Origin: Sinorhizobium glycinis
GTDB lineage: Bacteria; Pseudomonadota; Alphaproteobacteria; Rhizobiales; Rhizobiaceae
DNA: 64,000 nt
Assembly (NCBI RefSeq): GCF_001651865.1
Contig: NZ_LPUX01000053.1
Span: forward strand, 682,001-746,000
Direction: 5' to 3'
Shown piece after piece: positions 45,658 to 53,911 of the stretch. The translations under genes and the position numbers were made by a program. Numbering within the stretch: position 1 is the stretch's first letter; every line of letters begins with the position of its first letter. The notes below the pieces were generated by a model. It was not told the origin of the DNA, searched no databases, and saw only the letters and a program-made list of their open reading frames with translations.

Positions 45658-47556
45658 TTAGTTGCGTTTCTCGCCAACCAATTCCCATACATCGACCTTC
45701 TCGGAACGTCCTTTCAGCGGCACCAGACCAATCGGTCGAAGTTCGAAATCGTCGACAACAGCGGCGTGGATGGACGCGCTGGTCAAGATCGACGTGTTGA
45801 ACTCCTTGTTCAATCCTTCCAATCGTGATGCCACGTTGATCGTATCACCCATGGCTGTGTATTGCTGGCGTGAAATCGCCCCGAAGCTGCCTACGACCGC
45901 TGGCCCGGTATGCAATCCGAATCGCGTGCACAGTTCGGGGCGGCCGTGCTTGCGATTGGCGTCGTTCAAGTCATCGATCGCCGCTTTCAGGGCAAGCGCG
46001 CATCGACCGCCGTTTTCGGCATGCCGCAGGTCCTGGATTGGGGCGTTCCACATTGCGAAGACGGAGTCGCCGAAGTACTGGACGACGGTTCCGCCATGGC
46101 GCTCGGCAACAGTATTCACGAGTTCGAAGTAGGTTGACAGGATATCGACCACGTCCTCGGGTGAATGTTGTTCGGATATTGTCGTGAAGTCGCGAATATC
46201 GGTGAACAGGACAGTTACATCCTGCCGCGTCGCCTTTACCAGCGCGCTCCCCTCAGGGCCGACGATCCGCCGCACGACCTCGCGCGGAACATACAGGGCG
46301 AACTGGCCGATAGCGTGACGGCTTGCCGCAAGCGCACGCGCCAGCGTGTTGATCTCTGTTATCCAGGAATGGGACGCGCCTCTCTCGGTGACGTCGAGGT
46401 CGCCGATCCGCCGCGCTTCGTCCGCGAGTTGATAGATCGAGCGGCTGATCATCCGAGAAAGCATTATCGATGCAGCGACGCCCGCGATTACGCAGGCGGC
46501 GGCGACGAGGAGGTTGCGCGCCAGCAGCCGGTTGGCCTCTGCGACAAGGTCCTCCAGCGGCACGATGATTGCGACCAGGCTACCCTTGAACAGGCCGGAC
46601 ACGCTGACGGGGGTGATCTGTACAAGATGGGTCTCGCCATCGAGATCGAGCCGTGTCATGCCCCCGCTTGAATACGCAGGGTCTTGCCGTAGCCGGACCA
46701 CGGTTTCCAGGCTGGTGTCCAAACCGCCGGTAGCACCCGCGCTTCCGGACCACGTTCCCAGCACCCTGCTCATCATTGCCGGGTCGGAATGGGCTACGAG
46801 ATTGTCGCCCCCATCGATTATGAAAGCTCGGGCGCGCGGCGACATCTCTCGCGGATCGAGCAGTCGGCTGATCGTCTGCAGGTGGATGTTGATACCGACC
46901 ACTACCTGTCTGCCCATCAGGGGCGCGGCAATCGTCAGGGTCGGAACTTTGACCGTTCCGGCGACATAGGGCCCGACGGAAACCGGCAAACCCTTTCCGA
47001 TCGCGGAACGGTACCACGGGCGTTGCCGCGGATCGAATGATGCATACTCGAATTTCCGTTCTCCGATCACCCTTGCTTCGCTGTCGAGAAACCGAAGTGT
47101 CGACATCACGTCTACTTCATGTCTCAGAGCGATCGTCCTGATGGCGAACGTCGTGCCGTCGGGTGCAGATAGGCTCTGGCGGACATAAGAACTTGCGGTG
47201 TTGATCACCTGCAGGTACGAGCCGTCAGAATAGCCGCCATAGACGCTCGTTGCGTTGGGGACGTTTCGGAGAACCTCCAGAAAGAACGCATGTTTTGCCT
47301 CCGAGTCTTGAGGCGGGGGGGAACCGAGCTGCGGCAGAGTGGATGCTAGCGCGACGGCCTCGTAACCTCCCTCCAGCGTATTCCTGTATCCCTCGATCAG
47401 GCGCAAGCTCATCTCGCGCATCTGCTTCTCGCCCGAGAGTACGGCAGCCTCTCTCCCCTGGCTGAAAGCCAACCAGATGATCGGCGTCGAAGTGCAAAGG
47501 AGCAGTGCTACGACCAGGACACTAAGATGCAGTCTTAGGGGCTTGGACCAGTGCAC
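45658..47556 (-). CDS. Membrane class III adenylate/guanylate cyclase with Cache and HAMP domains
   Basis: A 632-residue signalling protein: N-terminal membrane helix (LRLHLSVLVVALLLCTSTPIIWLAF), extracytoplasmic Cache-type sensor (about 60-300, with RQRPWYRSAIGKGLPVSVGPYV), second helix (LLVAAACVIAGVAASIML), HAMP-like linker, then the cyclase domain (VTVLFTDIRDFTTISEQHSPEDVV, YFGDSVFAMWNAP, YTAMGDTINVASRLEGLNK). Both metal Asp, the transition-state Asn and Arg, and the adenine-side Asp are present, but the Lys expected before FGD is Gln493. The start is GTG at 47556, with AGGAAGG five bases upstream. It lies 19 bases after the Crp/Fnr gene, evidently cotranscribed. Nucleotide specificity is unsure. 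Confidence 0.87.
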   Translation of the reverse strand: MHWSKPLRLHLSVLVVALLLCTSTPIIWLAFSQGREAAVLSGEKQMREMSLRLIEGYRNTLEGGYEAVALASTLPQLGSPPPQDSEAKHAFFLEVLRNVPNATSVYGGYSDGSYLQVINTASSYVRQSLSAPDGTTFAIRTIALRHEVDVMSTLRFLDSEARVIGERKFEYASFDPRQRPWYRSAIGKGLPVSVGPYVAGTVKVPTLTIAAPLMGRQVVVGINIHLQTISRLLDPREMSPRARAFIIDGGDNLVAHSDPAMMSRVLGTWSGSAGATGGLDTSLETVVRLRQDPAYSSGGMTRLDLDGETHLVQITPVSVSGLFKGSLVAIIVPLEDLVAEANRLLARNLLVAAACVIAGVAASIMLSRMISRSIYQLADEARRIGDLDVTERGASHSWITEINTLARALAASRHAIGQFALYVPREVVRRIVGPEGSALVKATRQDVTVLFTDIRDFTTISEQHSPEDVVDILSTYFELVNTVAERHGGTVVQYFGDSVFAMWNAPIQDLRHAENGGRCALALKAAIDDLNDANRKHGRPELCTRFGLHTGPAVVGSFGAISRQQYTAMGDTINVASRLEGLNKEFNTSILTSASIHAAVVDDFELRPIGLVPLKGRSEKVDVWELVGEKRN

Positions 47557-47575
47557 GAGACCTTCCTGGCAATCA

Positions 47576-48220
47576 CTAGAGGCAGAGATTCTGAAGCGCG
47601 CGATAATCCACGATCTCGATGCCCCTGGCGCCATGCAGCTTGATGATGTCCTTGTTCTTCAGCTTTGTGAGCGACCGCGAGACGGTTTCGATCGTCAGCC
47701 CGAGATAGTCGGCGACATCGACGCGGGGCATGAAGAGTTCGAACCTTCGCGAATGGCCCGCATGGGCAGACATCTCCAGCAGGAAGGCGGCGATCCTTTC
47801 GACGGCGCTTTGACGGCCGATGACCAACTGGTGTTCTTGCGCTGATGAGAAATTTTCCAGTACCGCCGGCAACAAACCATTCCACACGTGCGGACTTTCC
47901 CTGAGGCTGACGCACTTCACGCCAGTGACGCCTATTGCCTCGGCCGTGGAGCGGTGATGGTCACCATTTTGCAGGCCGAACCAGCTCCCCCCAAAATGGA
48001 ATGCAAGAATTTGCCGTCGCCCGTTCGCAAGCACGCGGTATACGCGCACGGCCCCGAACTCGACCCGATAGGCTTGGCCAGCGCGCTCCCCCGAAGAATA
48101 GATGCTTTGTCCGTCGACAAAGCTGCTGGTCGGCCTCGATTCGACTTCCCCCTGTTCGCGCAGTTGCAGGGGGATTGCATTTATTCGCGCTCCCGAAGGA
48201 GCCGACATCGACGTGTGCAT
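47576..48220 (-). CDS. FixK-like Crp/Fnr-family transcriptional regulator
   Basis: A 214-residue regulator. The cyclic-nucleotide-type beta barrel covers about 25-120 (SIYSSGERAGQAYRVEFGAVRVYRVLANGRRQILAFHFGGSWFG). A long dimerisation helix (AVERIAAFLLEMSAHAG) leads to the winged helix DVADYLGLTIETVSRSLTKLKNKDIIKLHG. The recognition helix has E-x-x-S-R (ETVSR), as in FNR and FixK, which reads TTGA half-sites. It has no N-terminal cysteine cluster, so it is unlikely to sense oxygen directly through an FeS centre, which fits FixK-like proteins controlled by other means. It precedes the cyclase gene by 19 bases and is the best local candidate to bind the boxes at 38.4-60.9 kb. Confidence 0.88.
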   Translation of the reverse strand: MHTSMSAPSGARINAIPLQLREQGEVESRPTSSFVDGQSIYSSGERAGQAYRVEFGAVRVYRVLANGRRQILAFHFGGSWFGLQNGDHHRSTAEAIGVTGVKCVSLRESPHVWNGLLPAVLENFSSAQEHQLVIGRQSAVERIAAFLLEMSAHAGHSRRFELFMPRVDVADYLGLTIETVSRSLTKLKNKDIIKLHGARGIEIVDYRALQNLCL

Positions 48221-48363
48221 CGTTTCACTCCCATGACAATGCCCTTTGTCGCTTCGTCGGCGACTAAAGCATCATTGCTTCCTGGTGTTCTAACAGCCCC
48301 GACCAAAGAGCCGGATCGATCAAGCACCGGCCCCGCCGGCTATCGCTGGGTCAGGTTTCCATT
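48221..48363. other. Upstream region of the Crp/Fnr gene
   Basis: 143 bases that should hold the promoter of the FixK-like gene. GGGAGTG precedes its ATG. Only a half-site, TTGA (in GCTTGATCGATCCGG read on the minus strand), is visible, so autoregulation through a full box is not supported. Confidence 0.3.
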
Positions 48364-48642
48364 TCAGATGAAACCCTTTGTAGGCCCGAGCGCCTGTTCG
48401 ATCTCTGCCGCCAGGCCCTCTACTAAGCTCTCGAATTCCGCACGGCGCTCTTCGCGAATATGGGAAGGAAGCTGATCGGCGCGAGCGAGCGCATGTTCAG
48501 CGGCTGCGAAATCCTCGCACATCCCCCTGAAACTCTCGTCCCGGATCGACAACTCCCTGATCTGCAATGAGCGGGCGGGAAATCGGCGCAATGCCGCCGC
48601 AAGCCCGTGTTCCTCGTTGTTTCCCCCCGAGCGCCCGTTCAT
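48364..48642 (-). CDS. Small conserved helical protein of unknown function
   Basis: A 92-residue soluble protein with high helix propensity: LQIRELSIRDESFRGMCEDFAAAEHALARADQL, then HIREERRAEFESLVEGLAAEIEQAL. The segment RDESFRGMCEDFAAAE recurs in short rhizobial proteins I recall but cannot name. A strong ribosome site (GGGGAGGAG, five bases) precedes the ATG at 48642. It lies upstream of the FixK-like regulator gene on the same strand and could be its cotranscribed partner. Function unknown. Confidence 0.65.
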   Translation of the reverse strand: MNGRSGGNNEEHGLAAALRRFPARSLQIRELSIRDESFRGMCEDFAAAEHALARADQLPSHIREERRAEFESLVEGLAAEIEQALGPTKGFI

Positions 48643-48771
48643 TCCGCTCCTCCCCCTCCGGGTCCGAAATGAAATACAACTCCTATAAATTCCCCTATCT
48701 ATATTGCGCTTTGGCCGGGTGAGGACGTAAGATACGGGAGGTTACAGTGCCGGTACAGACAGCCTTATGTT

Positions 48772-50529
48772 GTGTCCATGGGGGCGGCGGACATGGCAAT
48801 TGCAGGCCAGCAGGGCGTCCGGGTTGGACCGACAACCGCTCTACCCACTGACGCGGAAATTCTCGCGCAACTCGATCGGATACGGTCCAGCGCCGATTTC
48901 GATGCACCGGACCGTGCACGCAAATTCCTGGCTTATGTCGTCGACCAGGCGCTTGCCGGTCACGCCGATCGAATAAAGGCCTACTCGATAGCGACCGACG
49001 TATTCGGACGGGATTCCTCTTTCGACGCCCAAACGGATCCTGCCGTCAGAATCGAAGCGGGGCGGCTCCGGCGCGCACTCGAGCGCTACTATCTCGTCGC
49101 AGGTCTGGACGACCCGATCGTGATAAGGGTTCCAAAAGGCGCCTACGTGCCAACGTTCGAGAGGCGCGTCAATGCGCCTGAGCAGTCCGCAAGCGCTTGG
49201 TCGGCACCGTTCGTTCACCGCTCTCGTCGGCCATGGATATGGGCCGGAATTGCAGCGCTCGCGCTTGCCGTCGCCGGCTTGGCGGCAAATACACTCCTCC
49301 GCCCTGTGGCAACCGTCGAAAAAGTCGAGAATGCCCGCATTCGGCCAAACATCCCGAAGCTGGTCGTAGAGCCCTTTGAGGATCTCTCCGGAACACCGCG
49401 ATCGGCGATGATTGCGCGAGGGCTCGCCGACGAGGTAATCAGCAATATAGCCAGGTTCAAAGAGATCACCGTCGTCGCCGATGAAGTGCTCGTTTCGCAT
49501 GTCGCAGGCGATGGTCCGGCATATACGCTGGAAGGTCGGGTCCGGCTCGACGGTGACAAGCTTCGGCTTGGAATACGGCTCGTTCAGCGCTCCGACGGAT
49601 CGGTGGTCTGGGCAAACAACTACGATGAAAGTCTGCAGGCGCACAAGATTATCGAACTGCAGGAGAAGGCCGCTGCGGCTGTCGCCACTGCGGTGGCGCA
49701 GCCTTACGGCATCGTGTTCCAGGACAACGCCACGCGCTTCACCCGGTCGATTCCGGACGATTGGGAAGCATACGCCTGCACCCTGTCCTATTACGACTAC
49801 CGCGGTGATTTGAATCCGCGGACGCACGCGTCCGTTCAAGATTGCCTTGAACAGGCGACCCGGCAGTATCCCGGCTATGCGACGGCGTGGGCGCTGTTGT
49901 CGCTGACTTATATTGACGAATTGCGCTTCAGTTATCGACTCGATCGATCATCGCCAATGTCGCTGGAGCAGGCCATCGCTTCTGCGGCACGCGCCGTCGA
50001 ACTGGATCCTCAGAACGTCCGGGCGCTTCAGGCGCAGATGCTGACCTTGTTCTTCAGAGGCGAAGTGGGCGCGGCTTTGGCGGTGGGGGCGCGCGCCTTT
50101 GCGATCAATCCCAACGACACTGAACTCGCCGGGGAATATGGCTTTCGGCTCGCTCTGTCGGGTCAATGGAGCCGCGGTTGCGGGCTCGTATCGCAAACCG
50201 TCGCGCGGAACCCGGGCCCGATCGGCTATTTCGAGGCGGCGCTGGCGGTCTGCTCCTACATCGACCGTGATTACATCGCCGCCGAGCGATGGGCCCGCCT
50301 GGCCGATCTTCGCTCCAATCCGATTTACCGGGTGATATTGCTTGCGATCCTTGGGAAGCTCGGCAAGACGGATGCGGCACGCGTGGAAATGCAATGGCTG
50401 GAAACGAATGCCGCCGGCTTTCTCGATAATATCCGAAGCGAAGTCGCATTGCGGATTCATCGTCCCGAAGATCAGCAGCATTTCCTTGAAGGCCTGCGCG
50501 CGGCGGGGGTCTCGATATCCCAACAGTGA
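48772..50529 (+). CDS. CadC-like membrane protein: DNA-binding-like N-terminus, one helix, FlgO-like and TPR domains
   Basis: A 585-residue protein. The N-terminal cytoplasmic section (about 25-130, ILAQLDRIRSSADFDAPDRARKFLAYVVDQAL ... DPAVRIEAGRLRRALERYYLVAGLDDPIVIRVPKGAYVPTF) matches a winged-helix-like segment found in TPR proteins loosely annotated as adenylate cyclase. One helix follows at about 153-172 (IWAGIAALALAVAGLAANTLL). A FlgO/TolB-N-like domain comes next (KLVVEPFEDLSGTPRSAMIARGLADEVISNIARF) and then TPR-like helices (about 360-560). No nucleotide cyclase catalytic motif is present. The start may be ATG 48772 or 48793. Likely a membrane-bound sensor regulator; target unknown. 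Confidence 0.72.
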   Translation: MSMGAADMAIAGQQGVRVGPTTALPTDAEILAQLDRIRSSADFDAPDRARKFLAYVVDQALAGHADRIKAYSIATDVFGRDSSFDAQTDPAVRIEAGRLRRALERYYLVAGLDDPIVIRVPKGAYVPTFERRVNAPEQSASAWSAPFVHRSRRPWIWAGIAALALAVAGLAANTLLRPVATVEKVENARIRPNIPKLVVEPFEDLSGTPRSAMIARGLADEVISNIARFKEITVVADEVLVSHVAGDGPAYTLEGRVRLDGDKLRLGIRLVQRSDGSVVWANNYDESLQAHKIIELQEKAAAAVATAVAQPYGIVFQDNATRFTRSIPDDWEAYACTLSYYDYRGDLNPRTHASVQDCLEQATRQYPGYATAWALLSLTYIDELRFSYRLDRSSPMSLEQAIASAARAVELDPQNVRALQAQMLTLFFRGEVGAALAVGARAFAINPNDTELAGEYGFRLALSGQWSRGCGLVSQTVARNPGPIGYFEAALAVCSYIDRDYIAAERWARLADLRSNPIYRVILLAILGKLGKTDAARVEMQWLETNAAGFLDNIRSEVALRIHRPEDQQHFLEGLRAAGVSISQQ

Positions 50530-50568
50530 ACCCGACGATGGTGCTCCTTCCCTGGACCTGCGCCGGGC

Positions 50569-51708
50569 TCACGTCGGGCGCGATATCGGGGAAGGCTCGG
50601 GCAACGGCGTTTCCGGTACCGCATCCGAGCGGATCCAAACCATCAGCAAGTCGTGGAATACGCTAAGAATAATCGGCCCCAGAAAGAGGCCGATCAGGCC
50701 GTAGGCAAGCGTGCCACCGAGCACGCCAAGTAGAATGACCAACGTTGGCGTCGAAAGTCCCCGTGCGACCAGGATAGGCTTCATGACGTTGTCGATGACA
50801 AAGAGGGGTATCAGCAACAGCGTGAGCAGCATTGCCGGAGCGAAATCCATCTCCGCCCAGGCCCAGACGATTACCGGCAGCAAAATCAATGCCGGGCCGA
50901 TCTGAACGATGCAAAGCATGAGAACGACGAAGGCGATTGCGCCGGGCGCAGGGACCTTGAACAGGCTCAGCACCAATCCGCAGAGAAATGCCTGCAGAAG
51001 CGCTACCCCGATGACGCCGCGAGCCACATTGCGGATCGTCGCTGCGGCCAGTCGCACGAAGCCAATCCCCCTGTCGCCGCCGATCCTGCTGGCAAAGCCT
51101 TGCGCCGTGTTGGCAAGCCGTTCGCCGGATCCGAAGAGAAATCCGGCAATGATCACGGAAACGACAAAGCCAAGCAGGTCGACACCGATGCTGGCGATCT
51201 TGCCGAGTGCCTTGCCCCCCGCCTGCAGCAAAGACGGCTCGAACTGCCTCAGAACAGCGTCGAGGCTGCCGGAAGCCATGCTCCAGGCCGAATGAAGGCG
51301 CTCGCCGACGAGCGGCCAGTCGCGCACACCCTCGGGTGGGAGTGGTATCAGCATTGACCCGTCGTTCAGCTTTGTAAGCAGCGTTTGAACCCCCTCGGCA
51401 AAGCTGACGGCGATAGCTGCGAGCGGGCCGACGATGACGACGAGACACACCAGCGTGATCAGGCCCGCTGCCAACCGCGGCCGCGCACCGAGAATGACGG
51501 TAAGGGCGGCATAGGCGGGATAAAGCGCTACGGCCAGGATCGCCGCCCAGACGAGAATGATCGCGAACGGCGCTATTAACGTCAGGGAAAAATAGGCGAA
51601 AAGGCCGACGATTCCGATCCTGGCGATTTCCGTGATCTTCTCCTCCACGGATATTCGATTGGCCGGCCCATCGCGCAGCGGACTCATCCTGTATGGATCG
51701 TCATCCAT
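50569..51708 (-). CDS. AI-2E/PerM family transporter
   Basis: A 379-residue inner-membrane protein with about eight helices, of the AI-2E (PerM/UPF0118) family. The pattern is two N-terminal helices (IGIVGLFAYFSLTLIAPFAIILVWAAILAVALYPAYAAL), a large middle loop, then GVIGVALLQAFLCGLVLSLFKVPAPGAIAFVVLMLCIVQIGPALILLP and the conserved end VMKPILVARGLSTPTLVILLGVLGGTLAYGLIGLFLGPIILSV. Substrates range from autoinducer 2 to protons and sodium and are not deducible here. It is convergent with the TPR gene (39-base gap) and divergent from the operon at 52164. Confidence 0.87.
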   Translation of the reverse strand: MDDDPYRMSPLRDGPANRISVEEKITEIARIGIVGLFAYFSLTLIAPFAIILVWAAILAVALYPAYAALTVILGARPRLAAGLITLVCLVVIVGPLAAIAVSFAEGVQTLLTKLNDGSMLIPLPPEGVRDWPLVGERLHSAWSMASGSLDAVLRQFEPSLLQAGGKALGKIASIGVDLLGFVVSVIIAGFLFGSGERLANTAQGFASRIGGDRGIGFVRLAAATIRNVARGVIGVALLQAFLCGLVLSLFKVPAPGAIAFVVLMLCIVQIGPALILLPVIVWAWAEMDFAPAMLLTLLLIPLFVIDNVMKPILVARGLSTPTLVILLGVLGGTLAYGLIGLFLGPIILSVFHDLLMVWIRSDAVPETPLPEPSPISRPT

Positions 51709-52163
51709 TCTCGCGCCTCATTTCTTTGCGGCAGAGATTCAAAGCAAGCCAGAATGTCGGATGCACGACACGCCCTGCGTTCAGAGATCCGCAAATTGAC
51801 CTGAACGACGCCGTCTCCCGCACGGTCCGCCTCCACCGCCCCCCGACTCTGGTGCTTGGAGATGCTACGCCGGCTGCGGCCGGGCGGCAGTAAGATACCG
51901 TAGCATACGCCATTCGACGTTCCCCGTCCGAGCGTCCCCTCACAGATACATCAACGAGGGGCGGGTCCGCGTCGAGCCTCCCGTCATTGCTGGTCACGCA
52001 CCGATATTGACGGCGATCAATGCCATCGGAGCACATTTTGCTTATCATTCTCCTTGAATAATCAAGGTGATCAGGAAGAGCAGTCTCAATTTTTCCTTGG
52101 GCGTTAAGCGCTTTCGCCACGGCCATGGGCTCACGGCGGCGTTCGGCAAAGAGGAGCGCAGAG
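51709..52163. other. Divergent intergenic region with regulatory sites
   Basis: 455 bases without a convincing gene between the AI-2E transporter gene and the operon at 52164. Open frames here have no codon bias or domain pattern. It contains the FixK-type promoter at 52007-52048 and a palindrome CCTTGA-N4-TCAAGG at 52052-52067 overlapping the predicted transcription start. Confidence 0.5.
52007..52048 (+). promoter_or_regulatory. FNR/FixK-type promoter of the 52164-56532 operon
   Basis: A perfect box TTGACGGCGATCAA at 52007-52020, with TATCAT (52043-52048) as the -10, gives a start near 52055 and a box centre at -41.5. This would produce a 109-base leader before the first ATG at 52164. Confidence 0.7.
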
Positions 52164-52661
52164 ATGGAAGAAGCGTTGCATCCCGCCGCAGTCGAGCACT
52201 TGCCGCCTTTTATAACCGCGCCGGGTCAGACGGACGTCCTGTTCAACGTAATGACCGTCTTCGTTCTGTTGATGATCTTCCTGGTCGGCATCCTTTACCT
52301 GCGGCTACACGCTTTGCCCGAGCACATGGCGCATGGCGCCAGCAAGGTGCAATTGCAGATCGTCGGCGCCTTGGGGCTGATCGCGCTCTTCACCCATAAT
52401 CATCTCTTCTGGATCGCCGCCCTGCTGCTCGCCATGATCGAATTCCCGGATTTTTCCTCCCCCGTCAGATCGATGGCCCGCTCTCTGGAGATGATTGCCG
52501 GCCGCGACAAGGTTGCAGAGGGGCAAGCACCACACGGGATCGAAGCAGAGTCGGAGGTATCGGCACCCCAACCGGGCATGCAGTCACCGGACGTACCGCA
52601 GTGGGTGCCGCTCGAAGTCGCGCCTGCGAAACGGGACGAGAAGGTGGAGCGGAGAGGCTGA
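52164..52661 (+). CDS. Small membrane protein, first gene of transporter operon
   Basis: A 165-residue protein with two or three membrane helices (DVLFNVMTVFVLLMIFLVGILYL, VQLQIVGALGLIALFTHNHLFWIAALLLAMIEF) and a proline- and glutamate-rich cytoplasmic tail of about 65 residues. I chose the ATG at 52164, with GAGGAG seven bases upstream, over an in-frame start at 52125. It ends four bases before the membrane-fusion gene, and the next two genes follow at short spacing. No family was recognised with certainty; comparable small proteins accompany DUF-type HlyD transport genes in proteobacteria. Confidence 0.75.
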   Translation: MEEALHPAAVEHLPPFITAPGQTDVLFNVMTVFVLLMIFLVGILYLRLHALPEHMAHGASKVQLQIVGALGLIALFTHNHLFWIAALLLAMIEFPDFSSPVRSMARSLEMIAGRDKVAEGQAPHGIEAESEVSAPQPGMQSPDVPQWVPLEVAPAKRDEKVERRG

Positions 52662-52665
52662 ACCC

Positions 52666-53895
52666 ATGCTGGAATTCCTGATTTGCTCACTGCTCACGAT
52701 CTTTCCGGACTTCCTCTTCCGCCGCTATGCGCAGGGCAAGCGCATCGGCCGCGAGATCAATCTCTATTCGATGTGGTTCGAACTGCGCTACGGAATCACC
52801 GCCTGCGTGATCCTGACCGTTTCTCTGATCACCCTGATTTTCTACTTTCACCCCTCTACGAAGAACGTCACGGCCGCATTCCGCACCGTGACGATCCTGC
52901 CGGAATCGACGGGTCGAGTGGCCGAGGTTTTCGTTGGCATCAACGAGAAGGTCGCAGCCGGCGCACCTATTTTCCGCCTCGACGATACGGAACAGAGGGC
53001 AGCCCTTGAAACCGCCCGGCGGCGCGTCGCGGAAATCGATGCCGAGAAAACGGTTGCGACGACCGAACTGGCGGCGGCTGACGGTTTGATCGCGCAGGCG
53101 GAGGGCGCCTACCAACAGGCTTTGGACGAGCTCGAGACGCAAGTCGAGCTCAATCGCCTCAATCCGAATGTAGTGGCAAGACGCGAAATCGAACGTCGCC
53201 AGGTGGCCGTGGATGCGCGCAAAGGAGCAGTCGCCGCCGCCGTTTCGAACAAGCAAACGCTGGAGACGAAAATCGGCTCGCTACTGCCCGCGCAGAGGGC
53301 CAGCGCCGAGGCTGCCCTTGCCCAAGCCCAGGTCGAGCTGGACAAGACGGTCGTGCGCGCCGGTACCGGCGGGATGGTCCAGCAATTCGCCCTGCGGCCC
53401 GGTGACATCGTCAACCCGATGATCCGCTCGGCCGGTATTCTGGTGCCCGACGATCGGCGCATAGGACTGGTTGCCGGTTTCGGCCAGATCGAGGCACAGG
53501 TGATGAAGCCCGGAATGATTGCCGAGGCGACCTGCGTCGGCAAGCCATTCACGATTATCCCACTGGTGGTCACCGAGGTTCAGGACGTCATCGCCGCCGG
53601 TCAGGTTCGGCCGACCGATCAGCTCGCTGACGTCCAACAGATGGCCCGGTCGGGAACGTTGACGACCATTCTGGAGCCGCTCTTCGAGGGCGAACTCTCC
53701 GGCGTGCCACCGGGAAGCAACTGCATCGCCAACGCCTACACGAGCAATCATGACGAGCTGCACTCACCGGACATAAGCACATGGCGCTGGTTCTTCCTGC
53801 ATATGGTGGATGCGGTGGCGTTGGTGCACGCGATGATTCTCAGGCTGCACGCGCTGCTCCTGCCGGTGCAGACGCTGGTTCTGACCGGACACTGA
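52666..53895 (+). CDS. HlyD-family membrane fusion protein
   Basis: A 409-residue periplasmic adaptor. One N-terminal helix (YGITACVILTVSLITLIFYF, about 44-63) precedes the biotinyl-lipoyl-like half motif TILPESTGRVAEVFVGINEKVAAGAPIFRLDD (about 75-110). A coiled-coil hairpin follows (AALETARRRVAEIDAEKTVATTELAAADGLIAQAEGAYQQALDELE to AEAALAQAQVELDKTVVRAGTGG) with the second lipoyl half. A final hydrophobic segment (FFLHMVDAVALVHAMILRLHALLLPVQTLVL) is unusual for the family. The ATG at 52666 sits four bases after the previous stop. Probably works with the small membrane protein; no outer-membrane partner is nearby. Confidence 0.87.
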   Translation: MLEFLICSLLTIFPDFLFRRYAQGKRIGREINLYSMWFELRYGITACVILTVSLITLIFYFHPSTKNVTAAFRTVTILPESTGRVAEVFVGINEKVAAGAPIFRLDDTEQRAALETARRRVAEIDAEKTVATTELAAADGLIAQAEGAYQQALDELETQVELNRLNPNVVARREIERRQVAVDARKGAVAAAVSNKQTLETKIGSLLPAQRASAEAALAQAQVELDKTVVRAGTGGMVQQFALRPGDIVNPMIRSAGILVPDDRRIGLVAGFGQIEAQVMKPGMIAEATCVGKPFTIIPLVVTEVQDVIAAGQVRPTDQLADVQQMARSGTLTTILEPLFEGELSGVPPGSNCIANAYTSNHDELHSPDISTWRWFFLHMVDAVALVHAMILRLHALLLPVQTLVLTGH

Positions 53896-53911
53896 TGCGG
53901 AGGCCGGCCGC

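Noticed and set aside
52052-52067. Palindrome CCTTGA-N4-TCAAGG considered as a second FNR/FixK box
   Set aside because: The half-site spacing is four bases instead of six, and it overlaps the predicted transcription start. It may be an operator for another protein but does not fit FNR/FixK.
51701-52126. 141-codon minus-strand frame upstream of the AI-2E transporter gene
   Set aside because: It runs through the FixK-type promoter, has no domain features and a weak start; better explained as regulatory DNA.
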